From: CBDAQV01 sp965199335
GTDB lineage: Bacteria; Pseudomonadota; Alphaproteobacteria; CALMVH01
Assembly: GCA_965199335.1 (NCBI GenBank)
Contig: CBDAQZ010000002.1
Span: forward strand, 248,001 to 312,000
Direction of reading: 5' to 3'
DNA: 64,000 bases
Made by a program: the position numbers and the translations under genes. How positions within the stretch are numbered: the stretch's first letter is position 1; each line of letters opens with the position of its first letter. A model generated the notes under the pieces. It was not told the DNA's origin and made no database searches. It saw nothing but the letters and a program-made list of their open reading frames with translations. Positions 33,888 to 42,924 of this stretch are shown here, piece by piece.

Positions 33888-35717
33888 CTAGCTGCCTTCA
33901 GCTAAACGCTTTTCCGCCTTTACATCAAGCCTGATCGAAAGCTCCTTCAGCTGAATGGGCCTGACTTCGGACGGCGCACCCATCATCAGATCCTCGGCCT
34001 TCTGGTTCATCGGGAAGGCGATAACTTCGCGGATATTAGGCTCATCGGCCAGCAGCATGACCATGCGGTCGATGCCCGGCGCGGACCCGCCGTGCGGCGG
34101 CGCGCCATACCTGAAGGCGTTCAGCATCCCGCTGAATCGCGCTTCGACTTCTTCCTGAGCATAACCTGCAATGGCGAAGGCCTTCAGCATGACTTCCGGC
34201 AGGTGGTTTCGAATGGCGCCGGAAGAAAGTTCTATCCCGTTGCAGACGATGTCGTACTGGAAGGCCTTGATCGTCAGCGGATCCTGGTTTTCCAGGGCAT
34301 CGAGCCCGCCCTGCGGCATCGAGAACGGGTTATGGCTGAAATCGATCTTGCCGGTATCGGGGTCGCGCTCGTACATCGGGAAATCGACGATCCAGCAGAA
34401 TTCGAAGCGATCCTTGTCGATCAGCTCGAGCTCCACCCCGATCTTGGTGCGCGCCTGACCGGCAAGCTTGGCCGCCGTATCGGGCTTGTCGCAGACGAAG
34501 AAGACGGCATCGCCATCTTCCAGGCCGGCCAGTTCGCGCAGTTCCGCAAAGGCCTCGCCGGCCACGAACTTGGCGATAGGCCCCTTTCCGCCCCCCGCTT
34601 CCATGATGATATAGCCCAGGCCAGGTGCGCCCTGCTCGCGGGCCCAGTCGTTCAGCTTGTCGTAGAAGCTGCGCGGCCGGTCGGCGATGTTGGGAACGCG
34701 GAGCGCCCGAACCACGCCGCCGGCATCGACCACCGAGCGGAAAGCGCGGAACTCGACATCGGCGCGCTGGAATACCGAAGTCACGTCGACGATGAACAGC
34801 GGATTGCGCAGGTCCGGCTTGTCATTGCCGTATTTCAGCATCGAGGTTTCGAAGGGAATGCGCGGGAAAGGCAGGGCCGAGACCTTGCGGCTCTTGCCGT
34901 TCCAATTGGCGAACTCCTCGAACAATCCGTGGAGAACCGGCTCGATCGCCTGGAAAACGTCCTCCTGGGTCACGAACGACATTTCGAAGTCCAGCTGGTA
35001 GAACTCGCCCGGGCTGCGGTCGGCGCGGCTGTCCTCGTCCCGGAAACAGGGCGCGATCTGGAAATAACGGTCGAAACCTGCCACCATCAGCAGCTGTTTG
35101 AACTGCTGCGGCGCCTGCGGCAGGGCATAGAACTTGCCGGGATGCATGCGCGACGGCACCAGGAAATCCCGTGCGCCTTCGGGGCTGGACGCGGTCAGGA
35201 TCGGCGTCTGGAACTCGGTGAAGCCCTGTTCGATCATGCGGCGGCGCAGCGAGGAGATGATGCCCGAGCGCAGCACGATGTTGCTGTGCACCTTCTCCCG
35301 GCGCAGGTCGAGGAAGCGGTATTTCAGGCGGATATCCTCGGCCGTGTCGGCTTCGGCGTTGACTTGCAGCGGCACCTGCTCGGCGCGCGACTGGATCGCC
35401 AGCTCCTGGATACGAACCTCGATTTCGCCGGTCGATAGCCTGCTGTTCACTGTTTCGGCACTGCGGGCGACGACCTTGCCGACGATCGTGACGACCGATT
35501 CAAGCTTGATCTGGCTCAAGATTTCGAAGGCGGCATTGTCCGAATCGACCACGCATTGCGTCATGCCGTAATGGTCGCGCAGATCGATGAACAGCAGCTG
35601 GCCGTGGTCGCGCTTGCGATGAATCCAGCCGGAAAGCTTGACTATGCTGCCGGCATCGGCGGCGGCAAGCTTGGCGCAGGTATGTGTGCGGTATTGGTGC
35701 ATCGAAGGTCGGTCCAT
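33888..35717 (-). CDS. aspS: Aspartate-tRNA ligase (probably non-discriminating Asp/Asn type)
   Basis: This class II synthetase charges tRNA-Asp, and in alphaproteobacteria it often also charges tRNA-Asn. The 609 residues have an N-terminal OB fold (SGWIHRKRDHGQLLFIDLRD), motif 2 in FRDEDSRADRSPGEFYQLDF, the GAD insertion, and motif 3 GGSAPGIDRMVMLLADEP. Length matches the bacterial type. Two starts are possible, ATG 35717 and ATG 35702 (MHQYRTHTC); most family members begin at the latter, but GGGGG lies upstream of the former. Charging of tRNA-Asn is inferred only from the type. Confidence 0.95.
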   Translation of the reverse strand: MDRPSMHQYRTHTCAKLAAADAGSIVKLSGWIHRKRDHGQLLFIDLRDHYGMTQCVVDSDNAAFEILSQIKLESVVTIVGKVVARSAETVNSRLSTGEIEVRIQELAIQSRAEQVPLQVNAEADTAEDIRLKYRFLDLRREKVHSNIVLRSGIISSLRRRMIEQGFTEFQTPILTASSPEGARDFLVPSRMHPGKFYALPQAPQQFKQLLMVAGFDRYFQIAPCFRDEDSRADRSPGEFYQLDFEMSFVTQEDVFQAIEPVLHGLFEEFANWNGKSRKVSALPFPRIPFETSMLKYGNDKPDLRNPLFIVDVTSVFQRADVEFRAFRSVVDAGGVVRALRVPNIADRPRSFYDKLNDWAREQGAPGLGYIIMEAGGGKGPIAKFVAGEAFAELRELAGLEDGDAVFFVCDKPDTAAKLAGQARTKIGVELELIDKDRFEFCWIVDFPMYERDPDTGKIDFSHNPFSMPQGGLDALENQDPLTIKAFQYDIVCNGIELSSGAIRNHLPEVMLKAFAIAGYAQEEVEARFSGMLNAFRYGAPPHGGSAPGIDRMVMLLADEPNIREVIAFPMNQKAEDLMMGAPSEVRPIQLKELSIRLDVKAEKRLAEGS

Positions 35718-35779
35718 GAAAAATGAACCCCCTTTTCAACATGCTTTCGCCTCGCCCGCAATTGGATTAGGTCAAACGG

Positions 35780-36961
35780 ATGAGACTGATCACCGATACA
35801 GCCGAACTTTCCTCGCTCTGCGAAGAGCTGGCCGCCGAGCCTTATATCACCGTCGATACCGAGTTCATGCGGGAATCGACCTACTGGCCGATCCTGTGCC
35901 TGCTGCAGATCGGCTGGTCCGGCGGCGCCGCGGCGGTCGACCCGCTGGCCCCGGGCATGGACCTTTCGCCGTTCGACGCCGTGCTGGCCAACCAGTCGGT
36001 GCTGAAGGTTTTCCATGCCGGTCGACAGGATATCGAAATCTTCTTCAACCGCACAAGCACCGTCCCCGCCCCGGTTTTCGACAGCCAGATCGCCGCCATG
36101 GTCTGCGGCTTCGGCGACAGCGTGTCCTATGAAAACTTGACCGCCAAGCTGACGGGTGCACGGCTCGACAAGGGCAGCCGCTTCTCCGACTGGTCGATAC
36201 GGCCGCTTTCGGAACGGCAGCTGGCCTATGCGCTGGACGATGTCATCCACCTGCGCACCATCTACGAGAAACTGGCGGCCAAGCTGGCTAGCACGGGGCG
36301 GTCCTCCTGGGTCGAGCAGGAGGTCGAGGTGCTGTGCAACCCCGCCACCTACCTGAACGAGCCGCAACTGGCATGGCGCCGCCTGAAACTGCGCACCGAC
36401 AAGCCCAAGACCCTCGCCGTCCTGCGCGCGGCGGCGGCATGGCGGGAAGTCGAGGCGCAGAAACGCAACCAGCCGCGTGGCCGCATCCTGCGCGACGAAA
36501 CCCTGATCGACCTGGCGCTGCAGGCCCCCCGCACCCCCTCCGAACTGGCTCGTCTGCGCGGCCTGCCGGGCAATCTGGCAGATAGTTCGCGTGGCACCGC
36601 CCTGCTGGCGGAGATCGAGGCGGCCCTGTCTCTGCCCCCTGCCGGATGGCCACGGGCGGAACCGCGCGTCGATCTGCCCTCCGGCCTTTCCGCGACGGTC
36701 GAATTATTGAAAGTGCTGCTGAAACTATGCGCCGACAAGCATGAGGTCGCGCCCAAGCTTCTCGCATCCTCGGCCGACCTCGACCTTCTGGCGGCCGACG
36801 ACAATGCGGACATCCCTGCCCTGACCGGCTGGCGGCGAGAAATATATGGCGATCTGGCCCTTCAGCTGAAACACGGCCAGCTGGCCCTGGCGATCGAACG
36901 GCGACAGATCGTCATGAAGCCGATCAATTCGCAAATCGGCGAAAAAGACTCGCATAGTTAA
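35780..36961 (+). CDS. rnd: Ribonuclease D
   Basis: This 3' exoribonuclease of the DEDD family trims tRNA precursors. The 393 residues carry Exo I (TVDTEFMRESTYWP, with D and E), Exo II (KVFHAGRQDIEIFF) and Exo III (YALDDVIHLRTIYEKL), followed by the first HRDC helices, AWREVEAQKRNQPRGRILRD. The catalytic DEDD-y residues are all visible. It is divergent from aspS, a common alphaproteobacterial arrangement. The EAL-like gene follows after 35 bases. Confidence 0.95.
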   Translation: MRLITDTAELSSLCEELAAEPYITVDTEFMRESTYWPILCLLQIGWSGGAAAVDPLAPGMDLSPFDAVLANQSVLKVFHAGRQDIEIFFNRTSTVPAPVFDSQIAAMVCGFGDSVSYENLTAKLTGARLDKGSRFSDWSIRPLSERQLAYALDDVIHLRTIYEKLAAKLASTGRSSWVEQEVEVLCNPATYLNEPQLAWRRLKLRTDKPKTLAVLRAAAAWREVEAQKRNQPRGRILRDETLIDLALQAPRTPSELARLRGLPGNLADSSRGTALLAEIEAALSLPPAGWPRAEPRVDLPSGLSATVELLKVLLKLCADKHEVAPKLLASSADLDLLAADDNADIPALTGWRREIYGDLALQLKHGQLALAIERRQIVMKPINSQIGEKDSHS

Positions 36962-36996
36962 GCAGATATATAAAATTGTCGGGGAATAGTGCTGGA

Positions 36997-38211
36997 ATGG
37001 CAGTCCAGGCTTTCAGTAATCCAGGGGCGGGCAAACCCGAGGGTCGTTTCTACGACTACGTCCTCAGGCTCGACCGCCTGCGGGCAAACCGGCTGGCGGT
37101 GCAGGTGCATATCTCGCGCCTGCAGCCGCAGAATCGCCGCGACTACAATCTGCGGATCGCAACCCATGTATTCGATAACATCATAGGCCAGCACGAGGGC
37201 GAGCTTTTCGTGCTGTCCAACAGCGATATCGTCTTTATCGCCGAGGGAGTGCCGCGGCTGCATATCGACCGGTCGCTTGAGCGACTGCGCGCGCTGTTCA
37301 GCGAAGACCCGCTGATCTACATGCCGGAGAACAGCGACGTCTTTTGCAGCTGGTACGATCTGGAAACCGACTACGACCGGTTGTTCACGCACGCCAAGAC
37401 GCTGATGAACAGCCTCGCCGGCAACACCACGGCTGCGGTTGAGGACGATCTGCTGCGGCTGGATGCCAAGTCGCTCGCCGGCCTGGAAGACGTGCTGAGC
37501 AAGGCGGACATATCGAACTTCATTCGCAATCAGTCGGCCTGCGTCTACGTACCCGGCACGATCGAGGCCGTTTTCGATGAACTCTATGTGTCGATCGACG
37601 ACCTGCGGCGAACCCTGCTACCCAACAACGATTTGCGCGGCAACAAATGGCTGTTCCAGTACCTGACCGAGGTTCTGGACAAGCGCATGCTGGTTTATCT
37701 GAGCAATCTCGAGAAGCGGCCGGAGCGCATGTTCAGTATCAACCTGAACATCTCCACGGTCCTTTCCGCCGAGTTCCAGACCTACGACCGCGCGCTGACC
37801 GCGCATGCCAGGGGTGGCAACCTGGTGATCGAGGTTCAGAAACACGACATCTTCGCCGATATGGGCGCTTATATCTTTGCCCGCGACTACCTGCACGACC
37901 GCACGCACAAGATTTGCCTGGATGGGATAACGCACCTGACGCTTCCCTATATAGATCGCAAGATGCTGAAGCTCGACCTGGTCAAGCTGTGCTGGAGCCC
38001 GGAGGTCCTGAACAGCAAGGACCGGCTGATGCCCAGCCTGCGCGAGCATGTCGAGCGGATCGGGCCGCAGCGTTTCGTCCTGATCCATTGCGATACGCCC
38101 GACGCCCTGGATGTCGGGCGCGAATTGGGGGTCTCGATGTTCCAGGGGCGTTACGTTTCGCATCTGCTGTCGCGCGCCAAGTACAAGAAGCAGCAAAAAG
38201 TCGCCCAATAA
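36997..38211 (+). CDS. Degenerate EAL-domain-like protein
   Basis: This 404-residue soluble protein has a C-terminal half that follows the EAL phosphodiesterase fold: FSINLNISTVLSAEFQTYD, then LVIEVQKHDIFADM, LDLVKLCWSP and the final GVSMFQGRYVSHLL, where EAL proteins have a G-x-x-x-QG-Y/F strand. The EAL signature at the start, and the DDFG-type loop, are absent, so cyclic di-GMP hydrolysis is unlikely. The N-terminal half (about 1-190) has no clear family, perhaps a worn GGDEF-like fold. ATG 36997 was preferred over TTG 36976. It lies 35 bases after rnd. Confidence 0.72.
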   Translation: MAVQAFSNPGAGKPEGRFYDYVLRLDRLRANRLAVQVHISRLQPQNRRDYNLRIATHVFDNIIGQHEGELFVLSNSDIVFIAEGVPRLHIDRSLERLRALFSEDPLIYMPENSDVFCSWYDLETDYDRLFTHAKTLMNSLAGNTTAAVEDDLLRLDAKSLAGLEDVLSKADISNFIRNQSACVYVPGTIEAVFDELYVSIDDLRRTLLPNNDLRGNKWLFQYLTEVLDKRMLVYLSNLEKRPERMFSINLNISTVLSAEFQTYDRALTAHARGGNLVIEVQKHDIFADMGAYIFARDYLHDRTHKICLDGITHLTLPYIDRKMLKLDLVKLCWSPEVLNSKDRLMPSLREHVERIGPQRFVLIHCDTPDALDVGRELGVSMFQGRYVSHLLSRAKYKKQQKVAQ

Positions 38212-38256
38212 CCGCAGCCTCTCGCCTTTTGCCTGCGCCTTGCCTATGAACTCATC

Positions 38257-38988
38257 ATGTCTGACAAAAAACTGGACTTCGGGCCGCTTGCCGGACGGGT
38301 CGCCCTGGTTACCGGGGCATCGCGCGGCTACGGAGCGGCCATAGCCAAGCGCCTGGCCCGGTCGGGCGCGCATGTCATAATGCTTGCACGGACGGTTTCG
38401 GGTCTGGAGGCCGTCGATGACGAGATAAGGGGTTTTGGCGGCAAGGCGACATTGATCCCCTTCGATCTCCTGAAGCTGGATGAGATCGCCAACCTGGGGC
38501 CGTTGTTGTTCGACCGTTTCGGCCGGCTTGACATGTTGGTCGCCAACGCCGCCATGCTGGGACATCTGGGACCGGTCGCGCATTTCGACGGCAAGGTGTG
38601 GGACCGCGTCGTTGCCGTGAACCTGACCGCCAACCACCGCCTGATCCAGACCCTCGACCCTTTGCTGCGGGTCGGCGATCACGGCCGCGCCATCTTCGTA
38701 ACCGACGGCTCGGCTGAGGCGATGGCGGCCTATGGCGGCGCCTATGCCGTCAGCAAGACGGCCCTGGACAAGATGGTCGCGCTCTATGCCGCGGAAACCC
38801 GGACCACCCGGCTGCGCGTCAACACCGTCGACCCCGGCCCGTTGCGGACCAATCTGCGAGGCCAGCAATTTCCGGGCGAAGACCGCGAGAAACTTCCGGG
38901 CCCCGACGCCAGAACCGATATATTCGTGGCGCTCGGCTTTAACGATTGCCAGCGCCATGGCGAAATCATCCGGCTTGCGTCCGCTTGA
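38257..38988 (+). CDS. SDR family oxidoreductase
   Basis: This 243-residue short-chain dehydrogenase binds NAD(P) at TGASRGYG near the N-terminus and has the NAA motif in LVANAAML, the catalytic Ser in VTDGSAEAM and the Tyr-Lys pair in YGGAYAVSKTALDKM. The Arg in LARTVSGL following strand 2 hints at NADPH. The tail, VDPGPLRTNLRGQQFPGED, is the usual PG motif. The substrate cannot be told. It stands between the EAL-like gene and the YfgM-like gene with ordinary spacing. Confidence 0.92.
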   Translation: MSDKKLDFGPLAGRVALVTGASRGYGAAIAKRLARSGAHVIMLARTVSGLEAVDDEIRGFGGKATLIPFDLLKLDEIANLGPLLFDRFGRLDMLVANAAMLGHLGPVAHFDGKVWDRVVAVNLTANHRLIQTLDPLLRVGDHGRAIFVTDGSAEAMAAYGGAYAVSKTALDKMVALYAAETRTTRLRVNTVDPGPLRTNLRGQQFPGEDREKLPGPDARTDIFVALGFNDCQRHGEIIRLASA

Positions 38989-39039
38989 GCTTTCGGTGCC
39001 GGTCTGGTAGCCCATAGGCAGAAGAGGCGCGCCAAAGAT

Positions 39040-39759
39040 ATGAACGACATTTTCCGGGAAGTAGACGAAGAGTACCGCCAGCAGCAATTGCTGGAGTTCT
39101 GGCATAAGAATGCCAAGTTCATAATCGCGATCCTGCTTGCCGCGATCGCCGCGGCCGCGATTACGGGATACTGGCAAACCCGGCAGCTTGCCGGTCGTGA
39201 AGCGGAGACATACCGGCTTTCCAGCGCCGAGGCGGAAGCCGCCGATCAGAAAGCGCCGGACGCCGCGACGACTTTGAACAAGACCGCTGCAGAACTGACG
39301 GGAAGCCATACCGTGCCTGCCAGCTTCGCTGCCGCCCGTGCTGCTGTGTTCGCAGGCGATATGTCCGGCGCCACGAAAATTTATGATGGCATCGCCGGCA
39401 ATGCCAAGGCGAATGCGGCCGAAAAGCAGTTGGCCGCAGTGATGTCCGTCAGCATTCAACTCAAGGATGGCGATCCGGCCCAGCTTTCCGCGCGGCTCGA
39501 CAAGATGACGGCAGATGACAACTCTTTCCGTTTCAGCGCCCGCGAGTGGCAGGCACTGCTGGCGCTGCGCCAGGGCGACACGAAAAAAGCACATGACATC
39601 TCCCTGGCCCTGGCGAGGGACAACAAGGCGCCCGAAGGTGTCCGCGGCCGTGCAGGCCAGCTTGCCTCGTTGACCGGCGAGGGCATGCCTGCCGATCCCA
39701 AGCCCGTGGCGGTTCCCGAGAACGGCATGCCCGTCGTTACACTTCCAGAGACCAAGTGA
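39040..39759 (+). CDS. YfgM-like membrane protein with TPR-type repeats
   Basis: This 239-residue protein has one membrane helix, AKFIIAILLAAIAAAAITGYW (about residues 26-46), preceded by the cytosolic stretch NDIFREVDEEYRQQQLLEFW, and a periplasmic helical domain of tetratricopeptide type. This is the layout of YfgM-like (tetratricopeptide_2-like) proteins, which associate with SecYEG and periplasmic chaperones in E. coli. As in many proteobacteria, it is directly followed by bamB and der. The stop overlaps the bamB start (TGATG), so the two are coupled. Confidence 0.85.
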   Translation: MNDIFREVDEEYRQQQLLEFWHKNAKFIIAILLAAIAAAAITGYWQTRQLAGREAETYRLSSAEAEAADQKAPDAATTLNKTAAELTGSHTVPASFAAARAAVFAGDMSGATKIYDGIAGNAKANAAEKQLAAVMSVSIQLKDGDPAQLSARLDKMTADDNSFRFSAREWQALLALRQGDTKKAHDISLALARDNKAPEGVRGRAGQLASLTGEGMPADPKPVAVPENGMPVVTLPETK

Positions 39760-41108
39760 TGCCGATGCCCAAAATATCAGCCCTGCGGTTTATCGCCCTG
39801 TTTGCCGCCTTGATGGCCGTTTCCGGCTGCGATACGCTCGACTCGCTCAATCCTTTCGGGAGCGCCGCCGATCCGAAACTGCAGGGAACGCGCGTCCCGG
39901 TGCTGCAGCTGGACCAGAAGATCCAGCCCGATAGCGCAGAAGCAAAGATACCGGTTACGGCGCCGCCGGCTACGAACAGCACGGACTGGCCGGAGGCTGG
40001 CGGATCGGCGACGCACTCGATCGGCAATATCTCCCTGCCCGCCAATGCCGACCGTATCTGGCGCACGAGCATCGGCGATGGATCGTCGAGCGGCGTCAAG
40101 CTGCTGGCGCAGCCCATCGTGGCCCAGGGCACGATCTTCACCCTCGACGCGGGGGCGCAGGTCACGGCAACCGATACCGCCGATGGCGGGCGAAAGTGGC
40201 GCTTGACCATCTCGCCCGAGGAAGCACGCGAGGAAACCCTTGGCGGCGGCCTCGGCTACGGCGATGGCCACGTCTACGCCAGCGCGGGCTTTCCCGAGGT
40301 GCTGGCGCTCGAGGCGGCAACCGGCAAGATCCTGTGGCGGCACAAGACCAATTCCCCGGTCCGTGGGTCGCCCCTGTTCAGCAACGGCCGCGTCTTCGTC
40401 CTGACCATCGAGAACCAACTGCTTTCGCTCGATGCCGCTACCGGCAAGGAACAATGGACCCATTCCGGCGTACCGGAAAACGAGGCCTTCCTCAGCGACG
40501 CAGGCACGGCGGCGGACAATACCATCGTCGTTGCGCCCTATTCCTCGGGCGAGGTCTTCGCCCTGCGCGTCGAAACGGGCCGGGTCGCATGGTCTGACAA
40601 CCTGAGCGCCGTGCGCCGGGCAAGCGCGCTGTGGAGCCTGACCGACTTCAACGGCTTGCCGGTCATCGACAACGGCAAGGTATACGCGGTCAGCGTGAGC
40701 GGCCGTATCGTCGCCATCGACGAGCGCACCGGCACGCGCGTCTGGCAGCATGAGATCGGCAGTTCGACCACCCCCTGGATCGCCGGCGACTTCCTTTACA
40801 TGATCAGCCCGGACAACCAGTTGATCGCCATGTCGGCGGACAAGGGCGCGATCCGCTGGGTAGCGCAGCTCGACCGGTACGAGGATCCCGACAAGCGCCG
40901 TCATCCGATCTTCTGGACCGGCCCCATGGTCGCGGGCGGCAGGCTGGTGATGGCGAACTCGGCGTCCGAACTGGCGGAATTCTCTCTGTCCGACGGATCG
41001 CTGATCAAGAAGACCGAGCTTCCTGGCCCGGTATTCGTGCAGCCGACGATCGCCAATAACACCCTCTACCTCCTGACCGATGACGGCGACCTGCTGGCCT
41101 ATCGCTGA
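39759..41108 (+). CDS. bamB: Outer membrane assembly lipoprotein BamB-like (PQQ-type beta-propeller)
   Basis: BamB is a lipoprotein of the BAM complex that inserts outer-membrane beta-barrels. The 449 residues have a signal peptide with lipobox AVSGC (Cys24), then an eight-bladed propeller with repeats such as LALEAATGKILWRHKTNSPV, LSLDAATGKEQWTHSG, FALRVETGRVAWSDNL and VAIDERTGTRVWQHEIG. Length is a little above that of E. coli BamB. The position between the YfgM-like gene and der, with TGATG overlaps on both sides, is the standard one for bamB. I used the ATG at 39759; a GTG three bases upstream is possible. Confidence 0.92.
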   Translation: MPMPKISALRFIALFAALMAVSGCDTLDSLNPFGSAADPKLQGTRVPVLQLDQKIQPDSAEAKIPVTAPPATNSTDWPEAGGSATHSIGNISLPANADRIWRTSIGDGSSSGVKLLAQPIVAQGTIFTLDAGAQVTATDTADGGRKWRLTISPEEAREETLGGGLGYGDGHVYASAGFPEVLALEAATGKILWRHKTNSPVRGSPLFSNGRVFVLTIENQLLSLDAATGKEQWTHSGVPENEAFLSDAGTAADNTIVVAPYSSGEVFALRVETGRVAWSDNLSAVRRASALWSLTDFNGLPVIDNGKVYAVSVSGRIVAIDERTGTRVWQHEIGSSTTPWIAGDFLYMISPDNQLIAMSADKGAIRWVAQLDRYEDPDKRRHPIFWTGPMVAGGRLVMANSASELAEFSLSDGSLIKKTELPGPVFVQPTIANNTLYLLTDDGDLLAYR

Positions 41109-42442
41109 TGGTCACGATTTCGATTGTGGGACGGCCGAACGTCGGTAAGTCCACGCTGTTCAACCGGCTGGCGGGAAAGCGGCTGGCACTGGTGGACGAC
41201 ACGCCAGGTCTCACCCGCGACTTCCGCGAGGCCGAAGGCACGCTCGGTCCTTTCGACTTCCGCCTGTTCGATACGCCCGGTCTGGAAGAAGATACCGGCC
41301 ATACGCTGGAAGCCGGTATGCGCCATCAGGCTGAACGGGCGCTGGACCAATCGCAGCTGGCGCTGTTCGTGATCGACGCGCGCGTGGGCCTTACCCAGAT
41401 GGACCGCCATTTCGCCGAATGGCTGCGTCGCCGCTCATGCCCTGTCATTCTTGTTGCCAATAAAAGCGAGGGTAAACAAGGGGATGCAGGATATTACGAA
41501 GCTTTCGAATTAGGTCTGGGTGAGCCTATCTCGGTCTCTGCCGAGCATGGTGAGGGCATGATCGACCTGCAGGAAGCGATCGCGCCATACTTCGCCGATA
41601 TGCAAGATGAGAGGGAGGAGGAGAACGACGGCGAACGCCGTATCCACCTCGCCATCGTCGGACGCCCCAATGCCGGCAAGTCGACCCTGGTCAACGCCCT
41701 GTTGGGCGAAGCCCGGGTTCTGACCGACGACATGCCCGGTACCACTCGCGACGCCATCGCCGTCGACTGGGTCTACGAGGGGCAAAGCTACCGCTTGATC
41801 GATACGGCCGGCCTGCGTCGCCAGGCCCGCGTGGTCGAGCCGATCGAGCGCATGGCTACCACAGATACGCTACGGCAGATCCGGCTGGCCCAGGTCGTCG
41901 TGCTGCTGATGGACGCCGATGCCGTTCTGGACAAGCAGGACCTGACCATCGCCAAACTGGTCTATGAAGAAGGCCGCGCGCTGGTCGTCGCCGTAAACAA
42001 ATGGGACGCCGCGACCGATCGCAAGGAATCGATGCAGCGCCTGAGCGACCGACTGGAAGCTTCCTTCGCCCAGGCGAAGGGAATGGCGACGGTTACCTTA
42101 TCCGCATTGAACGGCCAGGGACTCGACGATCTGATGCATGCGGTCGCCGAGACCTATCGCATCTGGGACACCCGCGTATCGACCGCGCAGCTGAACCGCT
42201 TTCTCGAAGGCATGGTCGAGGGCAATCCGCCACCGCTGGCATCGGGCCGGTCGAACAAGCTGCGCTACATGACGCAGGTCAAGGCTCGCCCGCCGACCTT
42301 CGCCCTGTGGGGATCGCGCCCGGACGAGTTGCCGGAAACTTACGTGCGCTATCTGGTCAACGGCCTGCGCAAGGCCTTCAACATGCCGGGTGTTCCAATC
42401 CGTATCCTACTGAAAAAGAGCAAGAATCCGTTCACCGACTGA
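41108..42442 (+). CDS. der: GTPase Der
   Basis: Der (EngA) is an essential tandem-GTPase for 50S ribosome assembly. The 444 residues have two G domains: GRPNVGKSTLFNRL with DTPGLEED and NKSE, and GRPNAGKSTLVNALLG with DTAGLRRQ and NKWD, followed by a KH-like domain ending NMPGVPIRILLKKSKNPF. All G motifs are intact. ATG 41108 shares one base with the bamB stop. It ends convergently one base before the msrA stop. Confidence 0.97.
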   Translation: MVTISIVGRPNVGKSTLFNRLAGKRLALVDDTPGLTRDFREAEGTLGPFDFRLFDTPGLEEDTGHTLEAGMRHQAERALDQSQLALFVIDARVGLTQMDRHFAEWLRRRSCPVILVANKSEGKQGDAGYYEAFELGLGEPISVSAEHGEGMIDLQEAIAPYFADMQDEREEENDGERRIHLAIVGRPNAGKSTLVNALLGEARVLTDDMPGTTRDAIAVDWVYEGQSYRLIDTAGLRRQARVVEPIERMATTDTLRQIRLAQVVVLLMDADAVLDKQDLTIAKLVYEEGRALVVAVNKWDAATDRKESMQRLSDRLEASFAQAKGMATVTLSALNGQGLDDLMHAVAETYRIWDTRVSTAQLNRFLEGMVEGNPPPLASGRSNKLRYMTQVKARPPTFALWGSRPDELPETYVRYLVNGLRKAFNMPGVPIRILLKKSKNPFTD

Positions 42443-42913
42443 TCAGATATGGCAGTTACTTTTTCCGCGCTTGGCAAGGTATTGCTGGTGATAATCTTCA
42501 GCTTTCCAGAAGGTCGAGGCTGGCGTTATCTCGGTTGCAATCGGACGCTTGAACTTGCCGGACGCCTGCAACCTGTCTTTTGACGCCCTGGCTGTTTCGG
42601 CCTGCTCGGGCGAATGCGTGAAGATCGCGGTGCGGTATTGCGACCCGTAATCGGGCCCCTGCCGGTTGACCTGTGTGGGATCGTGTAGCTGCCAGAAGGC
42701 ATTGACCAGCTTGTCATAGCTGATTTTCTCTGGGTCGAAGGTCACCTGCACGACTTCGGCATGGCCGGTCGTATCGGTGCAGACATCCTTGTAGCTGGGG
42801 TTTTCCAGCGTCCCGCCCAGATAGCCTACAGCAGTCTCCACCACGCCCGGCATGCGCCGGAACGTTTCCTCGACTCCCCAGAAACAACCGGCGCCGAATG
42901 TCGCAAGTTCCAT
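42443..42913 (-). CDS. msrA: Peptide-methionine (S)-S-oxide reductase
   Basis: MsrA reduces methionine-S-sulfoxide in proteins using thioredoxin. The 156 residues start MELATFGAGCFWGVEETFRR, where Cys10 is the nucleophile in the GCFWG motif. VQVTFDPEKISYDKLVNAFW and DYGSQYRTAIF complete the family signature. A recycling cysteine near the end is not obvious; the tail reads AKRGKSNCHI with one Cys. It follows the sugar-nucleotide cluster on the same strand by 11 bases but is functionally separate. Confidence 0.95.
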   Translation of the reverse strand: MELATFGAGCFWGVEETFRRMPGVVETAVGYLGGTLENPSYKDVCTDTTGHAEVVQVTFDPEKISYDKLVNAFWQLHDPTQVNRQGPDYGSQYRTAIFTHSPEQAETARASKDRLQASGKFKRPIATEITPASTFWKAEDYHQQYLAKRGKSNCHI

Positions 42914-42924
42914 GATATCCTCCG

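Noticed and set aside
37618..39594. A 658-codon leftward open frame antisense to the EAL-like, SDR and YfgM-like genes
   Set aside because: High-GC antisense frames are often open. The three forward genes have recognisable motifs and the reverse frame has none.
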